From Ottowia sp. (GTDB lineage: Bacteria; Pseudomonadota; Gammaproteobacteria; Burkholderiales; Burkholderiaceae_C): DNA of 64,000 nt. The stretch is taken from the NCBI RefSeq assembly GCF_016703145.1, contig NZ_JADJCO010000003.1, forward strand, positions 1,628,001 through 1,692,000, read 5' to 3'. Below the pieces are notes generated by a model. That model worked only from the letters and a program-made list of their open reading frames with translations. It searched no databases and was not told where the DNA came from. A program made the position numbers and the translations under genes. Below, piece after piece: positions 49,392 through 58,582 of the stretch (the first letter of the stretch is position 1; each line of letters opens with the position of its first letter).

Positions 49392-50939
49392 TCAGGACCG
49401 AAGCGCCCGCGCCAATGCGCCCGCCGTGAGCGCGCGCCCGTCCGGCCACGCATCGGCCGCCGCGCCGTGGCGGTAGACGGCGCTGCAGGCGGCGTCGAAG
49501 GCTGGGGCACCGGCCGCCAGCGCGGCGCCGACCAGGCCGGCCAGCACGTCGCCCGTGCCGGCGGTGGACAGGCGCGCGCCGCCGGTTGGGTTGATGCGCG
49601 GCGCCTGGCTCGGCGCGGCGACGACCGAGCCGGAACCTTTCAGCACCACGGTGGCCTGAAAGCGCTCGGCCAGCGCGCGCGCGGCGCGCAGGCGGTCGGT
49701 CTGCACGGTGCCGGTGGTGGTACCCAGCAGGCGCGCGGCTTCCAGCGGGTGAGGCGTGAGCACGCTGGCCTGGCCGGCGGCGTGGCGCGCGGCCAGCAGC
49801 GGCTGCCAGTCGGGCGTGGCGGCGATGGCGTTCAGCGCGTCGGCGTCCAGCACCAGGCGCGGGGCGCGGCGCAGCACCTCGGGCAGCACGGCGCGCACCG
49901 CCTCGCCGCCGCCGCAGCCGCACACGACGGTGAGCGCCGCCAGCGCTGGCGCCAGCGCCGGCCAGGTGCGGAACATCAGTTCGGGCTGGCCGGGGTCGAG
50001 CGCCAGCGCGCCGCCGTCCAGCGGGCACACCAGCACGCGGCCGGCGCCGCCGTGCAGCGCGGCGGACGCGGCCAGCAGCGCCGCGCCGGCCATGCCCATG
50101 CCGCGCGCGGCCAGGCCCTCGCCGCCGACGATGGCGACGTCGCCGAAGCGCCCCTTGTGGCTGGCGTGCGGACACGCGGCGGGCGCCGGGGCGCCGGTCA
50201 GCCACGCCGTGGGCGGCACGCCGGGGTCGCCGATGCCCAGGTCGTCGAACCAGAGCTGGCCGCCCGCGTCGCGCCCCTGGCCGGTGAACAGGCCGGGCTT
50301 GAGGGCAAGCAGGGACAGGGTGTGGACGGCCGCGGGCGGAGATTCAAGGTGTTTTTGGCCTCCATCCGACGTGGGTGCTTCGCCAGAAGCTATTGTTTCA
50401 GGAGCATCCAGAAGGTGCCAGACGCCGGTGTCCGCGTCCAGCCCGGACGGCAGATCGACGCACAGCAGCGGCGCCGGCCCGCTCCGCAGGCGCGCCAGCC
50501 AGTCGGCCATGCGACCCGTGGGCGCGCGAGAGGCGCCGATGCCCAGCAGGGCGTCGATGCACAGGTCCTGCGGGCCCAGCGCTTCGGGCGGCTGGTCGGC
50601 GAAATGCACGCCGGCTTCGGCGGCGCGCCGCCACGAGGCGCGCGCGTCCGCCGGGGCGCGGTCGGGCGCGCCGAGCCAGGTGACCACGGGCTCCAGCCCC
50701 CAGCGCCGCAGGTGCACCGCCGCCTCCAGCCCGTCGCCGCCGTTGTTGCCCGGCCCGCAGGCGATCCAGAGCCGGCGCGCGTGCGGCGCCAGCGCCAGCG
50801 CCAGCCGCGCCGTGGCCAGGCCGGCGCGCTGCATCAGGGCATGGGCGGGCAACCGGGCGGCGGCGGATTGCTCGACGGCGCGCGTGGCGGCGGCGTCGTA
50901 CAGGACAAGCGGCGGGCCGGGGCGGATGGGGTGGGGCAT
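49392..50939 (-). CDS. nnr: Bifunctional NAD(P)H-hydrate epimerase/dehydratase
   Basis: A 515-residue fusion that repairs hydrated NAD(P)H. The N-terminal YjeF_N epimerase half has CGPGNNGGDGLEAAVHL. The C-terminal ribokinase-like dehydratase half has GAALLAASAALHGGAGRVLV, LDADALNAI and the ADP-binding loop STAGTGDVLAGLVGA. A segment of about 20 residues in the middle (IASGEAPTSDGGQKHLESPP) is encoded by mini-repeat copy 3. Start ATG 50939, 30 bp downstream of the dadA-like stop, so the two may be co-transcribed. Confidence 0.92.
   Translation of the reverse strand: MPHPIRPGPPLVLYDAAATRAVEQSAAARLPAHALMQRAGLATARLALALAPHARRLWIACGPGNNGGDGLEAAVHLRRWGLEPVVTWLGAPDRAPADARASWRRAAEAGVHFADQPPEALGPQDLCIDALLGIGASRAPTGRMADWLARLRSGPAPLLCVDLPSGLDADTGVWHLLDAPETIASGEAPTSDGGQKHLESPPAAVHTLSLLALKPGLFTGQGRDAGGQLWFDDLGIGDPGVPPTAWLTGAPAPAACPHASHKGRFGDVAIVGGEGLAARGMGMAGAALLAASAALHGGAGRVLVCPLDGGALALDPGQPELMFRTWPALAPALAALTVVCGCGGGEAVRAVLPEVLRRAPRLVLDADALNAIAATPDWQPLLAARHAAGQASVLTPHPLEAARLLGTTTGTVQTDRLRAARALAERFQATVVLKGSGSVVAAPSQAPRINPTGGARLSTAGTGDVLAGLVGAALAAGAPAFDAACSAVYRHGAAADAWPDGRALTAGALARALRS
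50341..50405 (-). repeat. Comamonad-type mini-repeat, copy 3 (inside nnr)
   Basis: On the minus strand ACAATAGCTTCTGGCGAAGC is followed by CCCACGTCGGATGGAGGCC. It is in frame in the linker between the two nnr domains. Confidence 0.6.
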
Positions 50940-50969
50940 GGCGGCATTGTGCGGGCACCGGCCCCGTGT

Positions 50970-52220
50970 TCAGCGCAGGCGCGCTGGCCCCAGGCCGTCG
51001 GTGTCGATCTCGGCCGCGCGGCCGGCGATCAGGTCGGCCACCACGCACGCCGATCCGCACGCCAGCGCCCAGCCGCCGTCGCCGTGCCCCAGGTTGAGCC
51101 ACAGGCCGGGCAGGCCGCTGGCGCCGATCATGGGAAGGCCGTCGGGCAGCGCGGGGCGCGCGCCTTTCCACACCTGCACGCCGCTGGACAGGCGCCCGGC
51201 GGCGGGGAACCAGTCGGCCAGCGTCTGGTACAGCGTCTGCAGGGCGTGCGGGTTCGGCGCGTCGGGACGGCCGCCGATCTCGGCCGCGCCGGCCACGCGC
51301 ACGCGCTGGCCCAGGCGGGTGATGGCGACCCGCAGGCGCTCGTCCACCACGCCGCTGACGGGCGCGTGCAGGGGTTCGGGGATGTGGGCGCTGATGGAAT
51401 AGCCGTAGACCGGCCGCAGCGGCAGGCGCAGGCCCAGCGGCGCCAGCAGCGCGGCCGAGGGCGCGCCGGCGCACAGCACCACGGCGTCGAAGTGCCGCGG
51501 CGCAGGGTCGCCGGCCAGGTGCAGCGTGGCGGGCCGGGCCGGGTCGAGGGCCGCCACCGCGGTGCCGAACATGAAGCGCGCGCCCAGCCCTTCGGCGGCG
51601 TCGCGCAGGATGACAGCGAACTGCCGGCAGTTGCCGACCTCGTCCTGCGGCAGGTGGAGGGCGCCGGCCAGGGGGGTGTGCGGGTTCAGCGCGGGCTCGA
51701 TGCGGCGCGCCTCGTCGGCCTCGATCTCGCGGCAGGCCACGCCCAGCTCGCGCAGCGCGGCCACGCCCGGTTGCGCGAGCTGGCGCTCGCGCTCGCCGCG
51801 CAGCAGTACCAGGACGCCGCTGCTGCGGTCGAAGTCGTAGGCCATGCGGCCGGCCACCTCGTGCAGGCGCTGGCGGCTGTAGGCGGCCAGGCGCTGCAGG
51901 CGCGCGCGGTGGACGGCGTGGGCGGCGGCATCGCGGCCGCGCAGCCAGCGGCGCACCCAGGCCAGGTCGGCGGCGGTCAGCGGGCGCGCCACCCGCACCG
52001 GCGCCTGCCCGGCCAGCAGGCGGGCGAGCGTCCGAAGCGGTCCGTGCGGGCTGGCCCAGGGCACGATGCCGCCGACGCCCAGCAGGCCGGCGGTGGCGAA
52101 GCTGGCGCCCTCGGCCACGCTGGCGTGGCGTTCGAACACCGTCACCTGATGGCCGTCGGCGGCCAGCTCGTAGGCCGTGGTCACGCCGATGATGCCGGCG
52201 CCGAGGATCGCGATGTTCAT
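50970..52220 (-). CDS. dadA: D-amino acid dehydrogenase-like FAD oxidoreductase
   Basis: A 416-residue FAD-dependent DAO-family enzyme. The N-terminal dinucleotide site is MNIAILGAGIIGVTTAYELA. FERHASVAEGASFATAGLL corresponds to the DadA segment after the GxGxxG fold, and the C-terminal FAD contact is LWLNLGHGDGGWALACGSA. It matches DadA-type D-amino acid dehydrogenases in length and layout. The precise substrate is not certain. ATG 52220. Confidence 0.82.
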   Translation of the reverse strand: MNIAILGAGIIGVTTAYELAADGHQVTVFERHASVAEGASFATAGLLGVGGIVPWASPHGPLRTLARLLAGQAPVRVARPLTAADLAWVRRWLRGRDAAAHAVHRARLQRLAAYSRQRLHEVAGRMAYDFDRSSGVLVLLRGERERQLAQPGVAALRELGVACREIEADEARRIEPALNPHTPLAGALHLPQDEVGNCRQFAVILRDAAEGLGARFMFGTAVAALDPARPATLHLAGDPAPRHFDAVVLCAGAPSAALLAPLGLRLPLRPVYGYSISAHIPEPLHAPVSGVVDERLRVAITRLGQRVRVAGAAEIGGRPDAPNPHALQTLYQTLADWFPAAGRLSSGVQVWKGARPALPDGLPMIGASGLPGLWLNLGHGDGGWALACGSACVVADLIAGRAAEIDTDGLGPARLR

Positions 52221-52243
52221 GCGAGTTTCAAGAGGAAAATACG

Positions 52244-52300
52244 GAAAAAGACCGCATGAATATTGCGCGGACAGCTATCAATTGGATAGTTAATAAGGAT
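52244..52300 (-). repeat. Comamonad-type mini-repeat, copy 6 (partial)
   Basis: On the minus strand TTGATAGCTGTCCGCGCAAT is followed by CATGCGG and, later, CTTGAAA, in the same order as copy 2. It lies between the divergent dadA-like and rpsB genes. Confidence 0.45.
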
Positions 52301-52353
52301 GGTCGCGCGGTGGACGGGCGGCGCAGGGGGCTGGGGCGGCCATGGCGCCGCGC

Positions 52354-52359
52354 TATAAT
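52354..52359 (+). promoter_or_regulatory. -10 box of the rpsB promoter
   Basis: TATAAT in a GC-rich context, 165 bp before rpsB. No good -35 box is visible at the right distance. The leader of about 155 nt is long enough for the S2-type autoregulation known for rpsB in other bacteria, but no structure is proved here. Confidence 0.5.
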
Positions 52360-52523
52360 TCGACGGTTCTGCTGCTGGCCGTTTTCTCAAGCGGGCCTGG
52401 CGCAGCAGGACAAATCCCAAACCAGCCCTGACGAGGTGTCGCCCGCCAGCGCCGTTTTTCATGGACGGCTGCTCAGGCGATGAGCGGGCTGGATTTTAGA
52501 CCCAACCTTGCAAAGGTAATCCC

Positions 52524-53279
52524 ATGTCCGTGACCATGCGTGAAATGCTGGAAGCCGGTGTCCATTTCGGCCACCAGACGCGCTTCTGGAACCCCAAGAT
52601 GGCCCCCTACATCTTCGGCCATCGCAACAAGATCCACATCATCAACCTGGAAAAGTCGCTGCCGATGTTCCAGGACGCGCAGAAGTACGCGCGCCAGCTC
52701 GCCGCCAACCGCGGCACCGTCCTGTTCGTGGCCACCAAGCGCCAGGCGCGCGAGATCGTGGCCCAGGAAGCCCAGCGCGCCGGCATGCCCTTCGTCGAGC
52801 AGCGCTGGCTGGGCGGTATGCTGACCAACTTCAAGACCGTCAAGACCTCGATCAAGCGCCTGAAGGACATGAAGGCCCAGCAGGAGATCGGCCTGGACGC
52901 GATGAGCAAGAAGGAGCAGCTCATGTTCACCCGCGAGATCGCCAAGCTCGAGCGCGACATCGGCGGCATCCAGGACATGAACGCGCTGCCCGACGCCATC
53001 TTCGTGATCGACGTGGGCTACCACAAGATCGCCGTGGCCGAGGCGCGGAAGCTCGGCATCCCGCTGATCGGCGTGGTGGACTCCAACCACAACCCCGACG
53101 GCATCGACCACGTGATCCCCGGCAACGATGACTCGGCCAAGGCCGTCACGCTGTACGCGCGCGGCCTCGCCGACGCGGTGCTGGAAGGCAAGGCCAACGC
53201 CGTCAACGACGTCGTCAAGGCCGTGGCCGCCGAGGGCGGGGACGAGTTCTTCGAGGTCGAGGGCGAGAACGCCGCCTGA
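52524..53279 (+). CDS. rpsB: 30S ribosomal protein S2
   Basis: A 251-residue S2 protein. MREMLEAGVHFGHQTRFWNP is the family N-terminus; NLEKSLPMFQDAQKYAR, EQRWLGGMLTNFKTV and PLIGVVDSNHNPDGIDHVIP are the conserved core. It is the first gene of the rpsB-tsf-pyrH-frr cluster, starting at ATG 52524. Confidence 0.98.
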   Translation: MSVTMREMLEAGVHFGHQTRFWNPKMAPYIFGHRNKIHIINLEKSLPMFQDAQKYARQLAANRGTVLFVATKRQAREIVAQEAQRAGMPFVEQRWLGGMLTNFKTVKTSIKRLKDMKAQQEIGLDAMSKKEQLMFTREIAKLERDIGGIQDMNALPDAIFVIDVGYHKIAVAEARKLGIPLIGVVDSNHNPDGIDHVIPGNDDSAKAVTLYARGLADAVLEGKANAVNDVVKAVAAEGGDEFFEVEGENAA

Positions 53280-53303
53280 CGCGGCGCCCGCGGCTTTCCA
53301 GGC

Positions 53304-53328
53304 AAAGGGGCGTCAGCGCCCCTTTTTT
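53304..53328 (+). terminator. Terminator/attenuator between rpsB and tsf
   Basis: AAAGGGGCG-TCAG-CGCCCCTTT with a following T run. It lies 25 bp after the rpsB stop and probably tunes tsf expression or needs a separate tsf promoter. Confidence 0.8.
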
Positions 53329-53394
53329 CAATTTTTCCCGGCGGGCTGGCACCAGGCCCGGCCTTGAACATCAGACACACGGAGTAACCAAGAT

Positions 53395-54288
53395 ATGGCA
53401 GCAATCACCGCAAGCATGGTCGCCGAACTGCGCGCCAAGACCGACGCCCCCATGATGGAGTGCAAGAAAGCCCTGACCGAGGCCGAAGGCGACATGGCCA
53501 AGGCCGAGGAGCTGCTGCGCGTCAAGCTGGGCACCAAGGCCGGCAAGGCCGCCAGCCGCGTGACGGCCGAGGGCGTGGTGGTCGCGCACATCGCCGGCGA
53601 CACCGGCGCGATGATCGAGGTCAACTGCGAGACCGACTTCGTCACCAAGAACGACAGCTTCCTGGCGCTGGCCCAGGCCGCCGCCCGGCTGGTGGCCGAG
53701 CACGGCCCGGCCGACATCGACGCGCTGGGCAAGCTGCCTCACAGCCAGGACAGCTTCGGCCCGACGCTGGAGGACGTGCGCGTGGGCCTGATCGGCAAGA
53801 TCGGCGAGAACATGAGCTTCCGCCGCTTCGTGCGCAAGGCCGGCGGCGGCAAGCTGGCCGGCTACCTGCACGGCACCCGCATCGGCGTGCTGGTCGAGTT
53901 CGACGGCGACGAGATAGCCGCCAAGGACGTGGCCATGCACGTCGCCGCCATGAAGCCGGTGGCGCTGACCAGCGCTGACGTGCCGGCCGAGCTGATCGAG
54001 AAAGAACGCAGCGTTGCCACCGCCAAGGCCGCCGAGTCCGGCAAGCCGGCCGACATCGCCGCCAAGATGATCGAAGGCTCGGTGCAGAAGTACCTCAAGG
54101 AAGTGTCGCTGTTCAACCAGTCCTTCGTGAAGAACGACAAGCAGACCGTCGAGCAGATGCTGAAGGAAAAAGGCACCAAGGTGCTGGGCTTCACCCTGTA
54201 CGTGGTGGGCGAGGGCATCGAGAAGAAGACCGACGACTTCGCCGCGGAGGTGGCCGCCCAGGTGGCCGCCGCGCAAGGCAAGGCCTGA
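53395..54288 (+). CDS. tsf: Elongation factor Ts
   Basis: A 297-residue nucleotide exchange factor of EF-Tu. The N-terminal UBA-like domain is VAELRAKTDAPMMECKKALT, followed by the core VEVNCETDFVTKND-type segment (here MIEVNCETDFVTKNDSFL) and the C-terminal NQSFVKNDKQTVEQML. ATG 53395 lies after CGGAGTAACC. Confidence 0.98.
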   Translation: MAAITASMVAELRAKTDAPMMECKKALTEAEGDMAKAEELLRVKLGTKAGKAASRVTAEGVVVAHIAGDTGAMIEVNCETDFVTKNDSFLALAQAAARLVAEHGPADIDALGKLPHSQDSFGPTLEDVRVGLIGKIGENMSFRRFVRKAGGGKLAGYLHGTRIGVLVEFDGDEIAAKDVAMHVAAMKPVALTSADVPAELIEKERSVATAKAAESGKPADIAAKMIEGSVQKYLKEVSLFNQSFVKNDKQTVEQMLKEKGTKVLGFTLYVVGEGIEKKTDDFAAEVAAQVAAAQGKA

Positions 54289-54301
54289 GGCCTTGGCCAC
54301 C

Positions 54302-54338
54302 GGGGCGCGTCGCGCGTGCGGCGCGCCCCTTCTTTTTT
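54302..54338 (+). terminator. Terminator between tsf and pyrH
   Basis: GGGGCGCG (54302-54309) pairs with CGCGCCCC (54322-54329), followed by TTCTTTTTT. Confidence 0.75.
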
Positions 54339-54387
54339 CGTGGCGGCGCCAGCCGCTAAACTCATCAAGTTTGCTCCACCCCTGCCT

Positions 54388-55110
54388 ATGACGAAGCCCA
54401 AGCCCGCCCACAAACGCATCCTGCTCAAGCTCTCGGGCGAAGCCCTGATGGGCGACGACGCCTTCGGCATCAACAGGGCGACGATCGAGCGCATCGTGGG
54501 CGAGATCGCCGAGATCACCCGCATGGGCGTGCAGGTGGCGGTGGTGATCGGCGGCGGCAACATCTTCCGCGGAGTGGCCGGCGGCTCGGCCGGCATGGAC
54601 CGCGCCACCGCCGACTACATGGGCATGCTGGCCACGGTGATGAACGCGCTGGCGCTGGCCGACGCCATGAACCACCAGGGTCTGACCGCGCGCGTGATGT
54701 CGGCCATCGCCATCGACCAGGTGGTCGAGCCCTACGTGCGCCCGAAGGCGCTGCAGTACCTGGAGGAGGGCAAGGTGGTGGTGTTCGCCGCCGGCACCGG
54801 CAACCCCTTCTTCACCACCGACACCGCGGCGGCGCTGCGCGGCGCCGAGATCGGCGCCGAGCTGGTGCTGAAGGCCACCAAGGTCGATGGCGTCTACACC
54901 GCCGACCCCAACAAGGACCCGTCGGCCACGCGCTACGCCGCGCTCAGCTTCGACGAGGCCATGAGCCGCAACCTGGGCATCATGGACGCCACCGCCTTCG
55001 CGCTGTGCCGCGACCAGAAGCTGCCGATCCGGGTGTTCTCGATCTTCAAGCCCGGCGCCCTCAAGAACGTGGTGCTCGGTGCCGACGAGGGCACGCTGGT
55101 GCACGCCTGA
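54388..55110 (+). CDS. pyrH: Uridylate kinase
   Basis: A 240-residue UMP kinase of the amino-acid-kinase fold. KRILLKLSGEALMGDDAFGI is the N-terminal phosphate loop, VVIGGGNIFRG the conserved glycine loop and FAAGTGNPFFTTDTAAALRG the UMP-binding segment. Makes UDP from UMP and ATP. ATG 54388 (MTKPKPAHKRILL) is chosen over an upstream frame start at 54316, which lies in the terminator. Confidence 0.97.
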   Translation: MTKPKPAHKRILLKLSGEALMGDDAFGINRATIERIVGEIAEITRMGVQVAVVIGGGNIFRGVAGGSAGMDRATADYMGMLATVMNALALADAMNHQGLTARVMSAIAIDQVVEPYVRPKALQYLEEGKVVVFAAGTGNPFFTTDTAAALRGAEIGAELVLKATKVDGVYTADPNKDPSATRYAALSFDEAMSRNLGIMDATAFALCRDQKLPIRVFSIFKPGALKNVVLGADEGTLVHA

Positions 55111-55142
55111 CCCCGCATGAGCCGTGAACGTGGAGCTTTGAC

Positions 55143-55703
55143 ATGACGATCGCCGACATCAAGACCAACGCCCAGGGCAAGATGGACCAGTCCATCGCCG
55201 CCTTCAAGCACAACCTGACCAAGATCCGCACCGGCCGCGCCAACCCCGCGCTGCTGGACACCATCCACGTCGAGTACTACGGCAACCACGTGCCGCTGTC
55301 GCAGGTGGCCAACGTGTCGCTGCTGGACGCGCGCACCATCAGCGTGCAGCCCTGGGAAAAGGGCATGGGCGCCAAGATCGAGAAGGCCATCCGCGAGAGC
55401 GACCTGGGCCTGAATCCGGCCAACATGGGCGATCTGATCCGCGTGCCGATGCCGCCCATGAGCGAGGAGCGTCGCCGCGAGATGACCAAGATCGTGCGCG
55501 CCGAGGGCGAGCAGGCCAAGATCGCCATCCGCAACCAGCGCCGCGACGCCAACGACGCGATCAAGAAGCTGGTCAAGGACAAGGAAGCCACCGAAGACGA
55601 CCAGAAGCGCACCGAAACCGAAGTCCAGAAGGCCACCGACAAGCACATCACCGAGATCGATGCGCTGGTGGCGTCCAAGGAAAAGGACATCATGGAAGTC
55701 TGA
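55143..55703 (+). CDS. frr: Ribosome recycling factor
   Basis: A 186-residue RRF. KMDQSIAAFKHNLTKIRTGR and the long two-helix part RVPMPPMSEERRREMTKIVR and DEA-type helices (ANDAIKKLVKDKEATEDDQK) are typical. It splits post-termination ribosomes with EF-G. It lies 32 bp after pyrH, in the same cluster. Confidence 0.98.
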   Translation: MTIADIKTNAQGKMDQSIAAFKHNLTKIRTGRANPALLDTIHVEYYGNHVPLSQVANVSLLDARTISVQPWEKGMGAKIEKAIRESDLGLNPANMGDLIRVPMPPMSEERRREMTKIVRAEGEQAKIAIRNQRRDANDAIKKLVKDKEATEDDQKRTETEVQKATDKHITEIDALVASKEKDIMEV

Positions 55704-55736
55704 AGGCCGCGCCGCCTCCGGACTCTCACGCGCCGC

Positions 55737-56465
55737 ATGGCGAAAGCTGCTTCCGCCGCACCTGCGGTCCCCCGCCACGTCGCCATCGTCATGGACGGCA
55801 ATGGCCGCTGGGCCAAGCGCCGCCTGCTGCCGCGCATCGCCGGCCACCGCCAGGGGGTCGAGTCGCTGCGGCGCTGCATCCGCGCCTGCGCCCAGCGCGG
55901 CGTGCGGGCGCTCACGGTGTTCGCCTTCTCGTCGGAGAACTGGAACCGCCCCGAGGACGAGGTCAGCGGCCTGATGGACCTGCTGGCCAAGGCGCTGGCG
56001 CGCGAGGTGGCCGAGCTGCAGCGCGGCGGCATCCGGCTGCTGTTCATCGGCGAGCGGCGGGGGCTCCCCGCGCGGCTGCGCCAGGGCCTGGCCGAGGCCG
56101 AGGCGGCCACGGCGCAGGGCGCCGGCATGGTGCTGAACGTGTGCTTCAACTACGGCGGCCGCTGGGACATCGCCCAGGCCGCCGCGCGCGTGGCGGCCAG
56201 CGGCGAGCCGGTGACCGAAATCGCGCTGGACCGCGCCATGGCGCTGTCGCACGTGCCCGACCCCGACCTGCTGATCCGCACCGGCGGCGAGCAGCGCATC
56301 AGCAACTTCCTGCTGTGGCAGTGCGCGTACAGCGAGCTGTTCTTCAGCGACCGGCTCTGGCCCGACTTCGACGAGGCGGCGCTGGATGAGGCGCTGGCCG
56401 CCTTCGTCGCGCGCGAGCGGCGCTTCGGCAAGACCTCCGAGCAGGTCGCCCGGCCATCGGCCTGA
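55737..56465 (+). CDS. uppS: Undecaprenyl pyrophosphate synthase
   Basis: A 242-residue cis-prenyltransferase. The pyrophosphate loop is VAIVMDGNGRWAKRR, followed by GHRQGVESLRR, FAFSSENWNRP and DLLIRTGGEQRISNFLLWQ. Makes C55-PP, the carrier lipid for peptidoglycan. It starts the envelope part of the operon, 33 bp after frr. Confidence 0.97.
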   Translation: MAKAASAAPAVPRHVAIVMDGNGRWAKRRLLPRIAGHRQGVESLRRCIRACAQRGVRALTVFAFSSENWNRPEDEVSGLMDLLAKALAREVAELQRGGIRLLFIGERRGLPARLRQGLAEAEAATAQGAGMVLNVCFNYGGRWDIAQAAARVAASGEPVTEIALDRAMALSHVPDPDLLIRTGGEQRISNFLLWQCAYSELFFSDRLWPDFDEAALDEALAAFVARERRFGKTSEQVARPSA

Positions 56466-56476
56466 AGGAATTCCCC

Positions 56477-57343
56477 ATGCTGCGTCAACGCGTCATCACC
56501 GCCGTCGTGCTGCTGGCGATCCTGCTGCCGGCGCTGTTCGCCGGCACGCCCGCGCCGTTCATCGCCCTCACGCTGGTGCTGATCGGCGCCGCCGCCTGGG
56601 AATGGGCGCGGCTGGTGGGCGTGGCCGGCGCCGGCGCGCAGGCCACCGGCCTGCTGTGCGCGGGCATCTGCGCCGCGCTGTGGTGGGGCGGCGCGGTCGA
56701 GCGCCCGCTGCCCCTCCTGTGGACGGCGGCGGCCCTGGCCTGGGTGCTGGGGGGCGGCTGGCTGATCGGGCGCGGCGTGGCCGGCTGGCCGCGCGTGCCG
56801 CGCTGGCTGCGCTGGGCCGGCGGCGTGGCGGCGCTGTGCGCGGCCTGGCTGGCGATGGCGCAGGCGCGGCGCATCGGCGTCAACTTCTTGCTGTCGGTGC
56901 TGGTGCTGGTGTGGGCGGCGGACGTGTTCGCGTATTTCTCCGGCCGCGCCCTGGGCGGCAGGCTGACGGGCGGGCGCAAGCTGGCGCCGGCCATCAGCCC
57001 CGGCAAGAGCTGGGAAGGCGTGTGGGGCGGCATGCTGGGCGTGCTGGGGGTGGCGGCGCTGTGGGTGTGGCTGGACGGCGCCCACGCCACCGGCTCGGCC
57101 AGCCTGTACACGCGGCTGCACCAGGGCGGGTGGTGGCTGCTGGTGTTGGGCGCCGTGTTCCTGTCGGCCATGAGCGTGGTCGGCGACCTGGCCGAGTCGC
57201 TGGTCAAGCGCAGCGCCGGCGTCAAGGACTCCAGCCGCCTGCTGCCGGGCCACGGCGGCGTGCTCGACCGCATCGACGCCCTGCTGCCCGCGCTGCCGCT
57301 AGCGATGATGCTGGTGTCGCTGACGCCGGGGGCGGGCGCATGA
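56477..57343 (+). CDS. cdsA: Phosphatidate cytidylyltransferase
   Basis: A 288-residue integral membrane enzyme with about eight hydrophobic segments starting at VITAVVLLAILLPALFAG. The CdsA signature is near the C-terminus (SVVGDLAESLVKRSAGVKDS, then LLPGHGGVLDRIDALLP). Makes CDP-diacylglycerol from CTP and phosphatidate. It overlaps dxr by four bases (ATGA). Confidence 0.95.
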   Translation: MLRQRVITAVVLLAILLPALFAGTPAPFIALTLVLIGAAAWEWARLVGVAGAGAQATGLLCAGICAALWWGGAVERPLPLLWTAAALAWVLGGGWLIGRGVAGWPRVPRWLRWAGGVAALCAAWLAMAQARRIGVNFLLSVLVLVWAADVFAYFSGRALGGRLTGGRKLAPAISPGKSWEGVWGGMLGVLGVAALWVWLDGAHATGSASLYTRLHQGGWWLLVLGAVFLSAMSVVGDLAESLVKRSAGVKDSSRLLPGHGGVLDRIDALLPALPLAMMLVSLTPGAGA

Positions 57344-58533
57344 CGCGGCAGCGCCTGGCGGTGCTGGGCTGCACCGGCTCGATCGGCACCAGCACGCTGG
57401 ACGTGGTGGCGCGCCACCCTGACCGCTTCGAGGTGGTGGCGCTGGCGGCGGCGACGCAGGTTGACGTGATGCTGGCGCAGTGCGAGCGCTTCCGCCCCCG
57501 CGTGGCCGTGATGGCCAGCGCGCCCCATGCCCGCGAACTGGCCGAGAAAATCAAACAGAAAGGGCTTGAAGTCCGCGTGGATACTTCGTCATCAGCTATT
57601 GAAAACATAGCATCCGACACGCAGGTGGACACCGTCATGGCCGCCATCGTCGGCGCCGCCGGGCTGGCGCCGTGCCTGGCGGCGGCGCGCGCGGGCAAGC
57701 GCCTGCTGCTGGCCAACAAGGAGGCGCTGGTGGTCGGCGGCGAGGTGTTCCTGCGCGCCGTGCGCGAGGGCGGCGCCACGCTGCTGCCCATCGACAGCGA
57801 GCACTCGGCCATCTTCCAGTCGCTGCCCGACGACCCCGCCACCTGGGCGGCGCGCATCGACAAGATCATCCTCACCGCCTCGGGCGGCCCGTTCCGCACC
57901 CGCGCGCCGGCCAGCCTGCGCGCCGTCACGCCCGAGGAAGCCTGCGCCCACCCCAACTGGGTGATGGGGCGCAAGATCTCGGTCGATTCAGCCACCATGA
58001 TGAACAAGGCGCTGGAGGTGATCGAGGCGCGCTACCTGTTCGACGTGGGGCCCGACCAGCTCGACGTGGTGATCCACCCGCAGAGCGTGATCCATTCGAT
58101 GGTGCAGTACCGCGACACCTCGGTGGTGGCGCAGCTCGGCACGCCCGACATGCGCGTGCCCATCGCCTACGGGCTGGGCTGGCCCGAGCGCATCGATTCC
58201 GGCGCGGCGGCGCTGGACTTCCGAGCGCTGCAGGACCTGAGCTTCGAGCCCATCGACGGCGACGGCCACCGCGAGCGCTACCCTGGCCTGGCCCTGGCCT
58301 GGGAGGCGCTGCGCGCCGAGCCCGGCACCTGCGCGGTGCTGAACGCCGCCAACGAGATCGCCGTCGCTGCCTTCCTGGACCGGCGCATCCGCTTCGACCA
58401 GATCCACCGCGTCAACCGCGCCACGCTCGACGCCGTGCAGCCTGGCCGTCCCGACGGGCTGGAGGCGCTGCTCGCGCTGGACGCGCGCTCGCGCGCCGCG
58501 GCCGAGCAGGCCGTGCGGCGCTGCCCGGCGTGA
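57340..58533 (+). CDS. dxr: 1-deoxy-D-xylulose 5-phosphate reductoisomerase
   Basis: A 397-residue MEP-pathway enzyme. The NADPH site is LAVLGCTGSIGTSTLDVVAR. Conserved core segments are LLANKEALVVGG, LLPIDSEHSAIFQSLP, ILTASGGPFR and WVMGRKISVDSATMMNKALE, with metal-binding Asp and Glu residues. Residues about 70-90 (KIKQKGLEVRVDTSSSAIEN) are encoded by mini-repeat copy 4, in a variable surface region. Confidence 0.97.
   Translation: MTRQRLAVLGCTGSIGTSTLDVVARHPDRFEVVALAAATQVDVMLAQCERFRPRVAVMASAPHARELAEKIKQKGLEVRVDTSSSAIENIASDTQVDTVMAAIVGAAGLAPCLAAARAGKRLLLANKEALVVGGEVFLRAVREGGATLLPIDSEHSAIFQSLPDDPATWAARIDKIILTASGGPFRTRAPASLRAVTPEEACAHPNWVMGRKISVDSATMMNKALEVIEARYLFDVGPDQLDVVIHPQSVIHSMVQYRDTSVVAQLGTPDMRVPIAYGLGWPERIDSGAAALDFRALQDLSFEPIDGDGHRERYPGLALAWEALRAEPGTCAVLNAANEIAVAAFLDRRIRFDQIHRVNRATLDAVQPGRPDGLEALLALDARSRAAAEQAVRRCPA
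57546..57609 (-). repeat. Comamonad-type mini-repeat, copy 4 (inside dxr)
   Basis: On the minus strand TTCAATAGCTGATGACGAAG is followed by CCACGCGGACTTCAAGCCC. It is in frame in dxr and less GC-rich than the flanking sequence. Confidence 0.5.
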
Positions 58534-58582
58534 AGCCGCCGCGGGGCAGCGCCGGCCGGCCCGAACTGGGACAATCCGCACC

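Noticed and set aside
46224..52259. Long open frames antisense to rnr, nnr and dadA (about 900-1000 codons)
   Set aside because: The opposite strand carries genes with complete catalytic motifs. The long frames have low-complexity composition typical of shadows.
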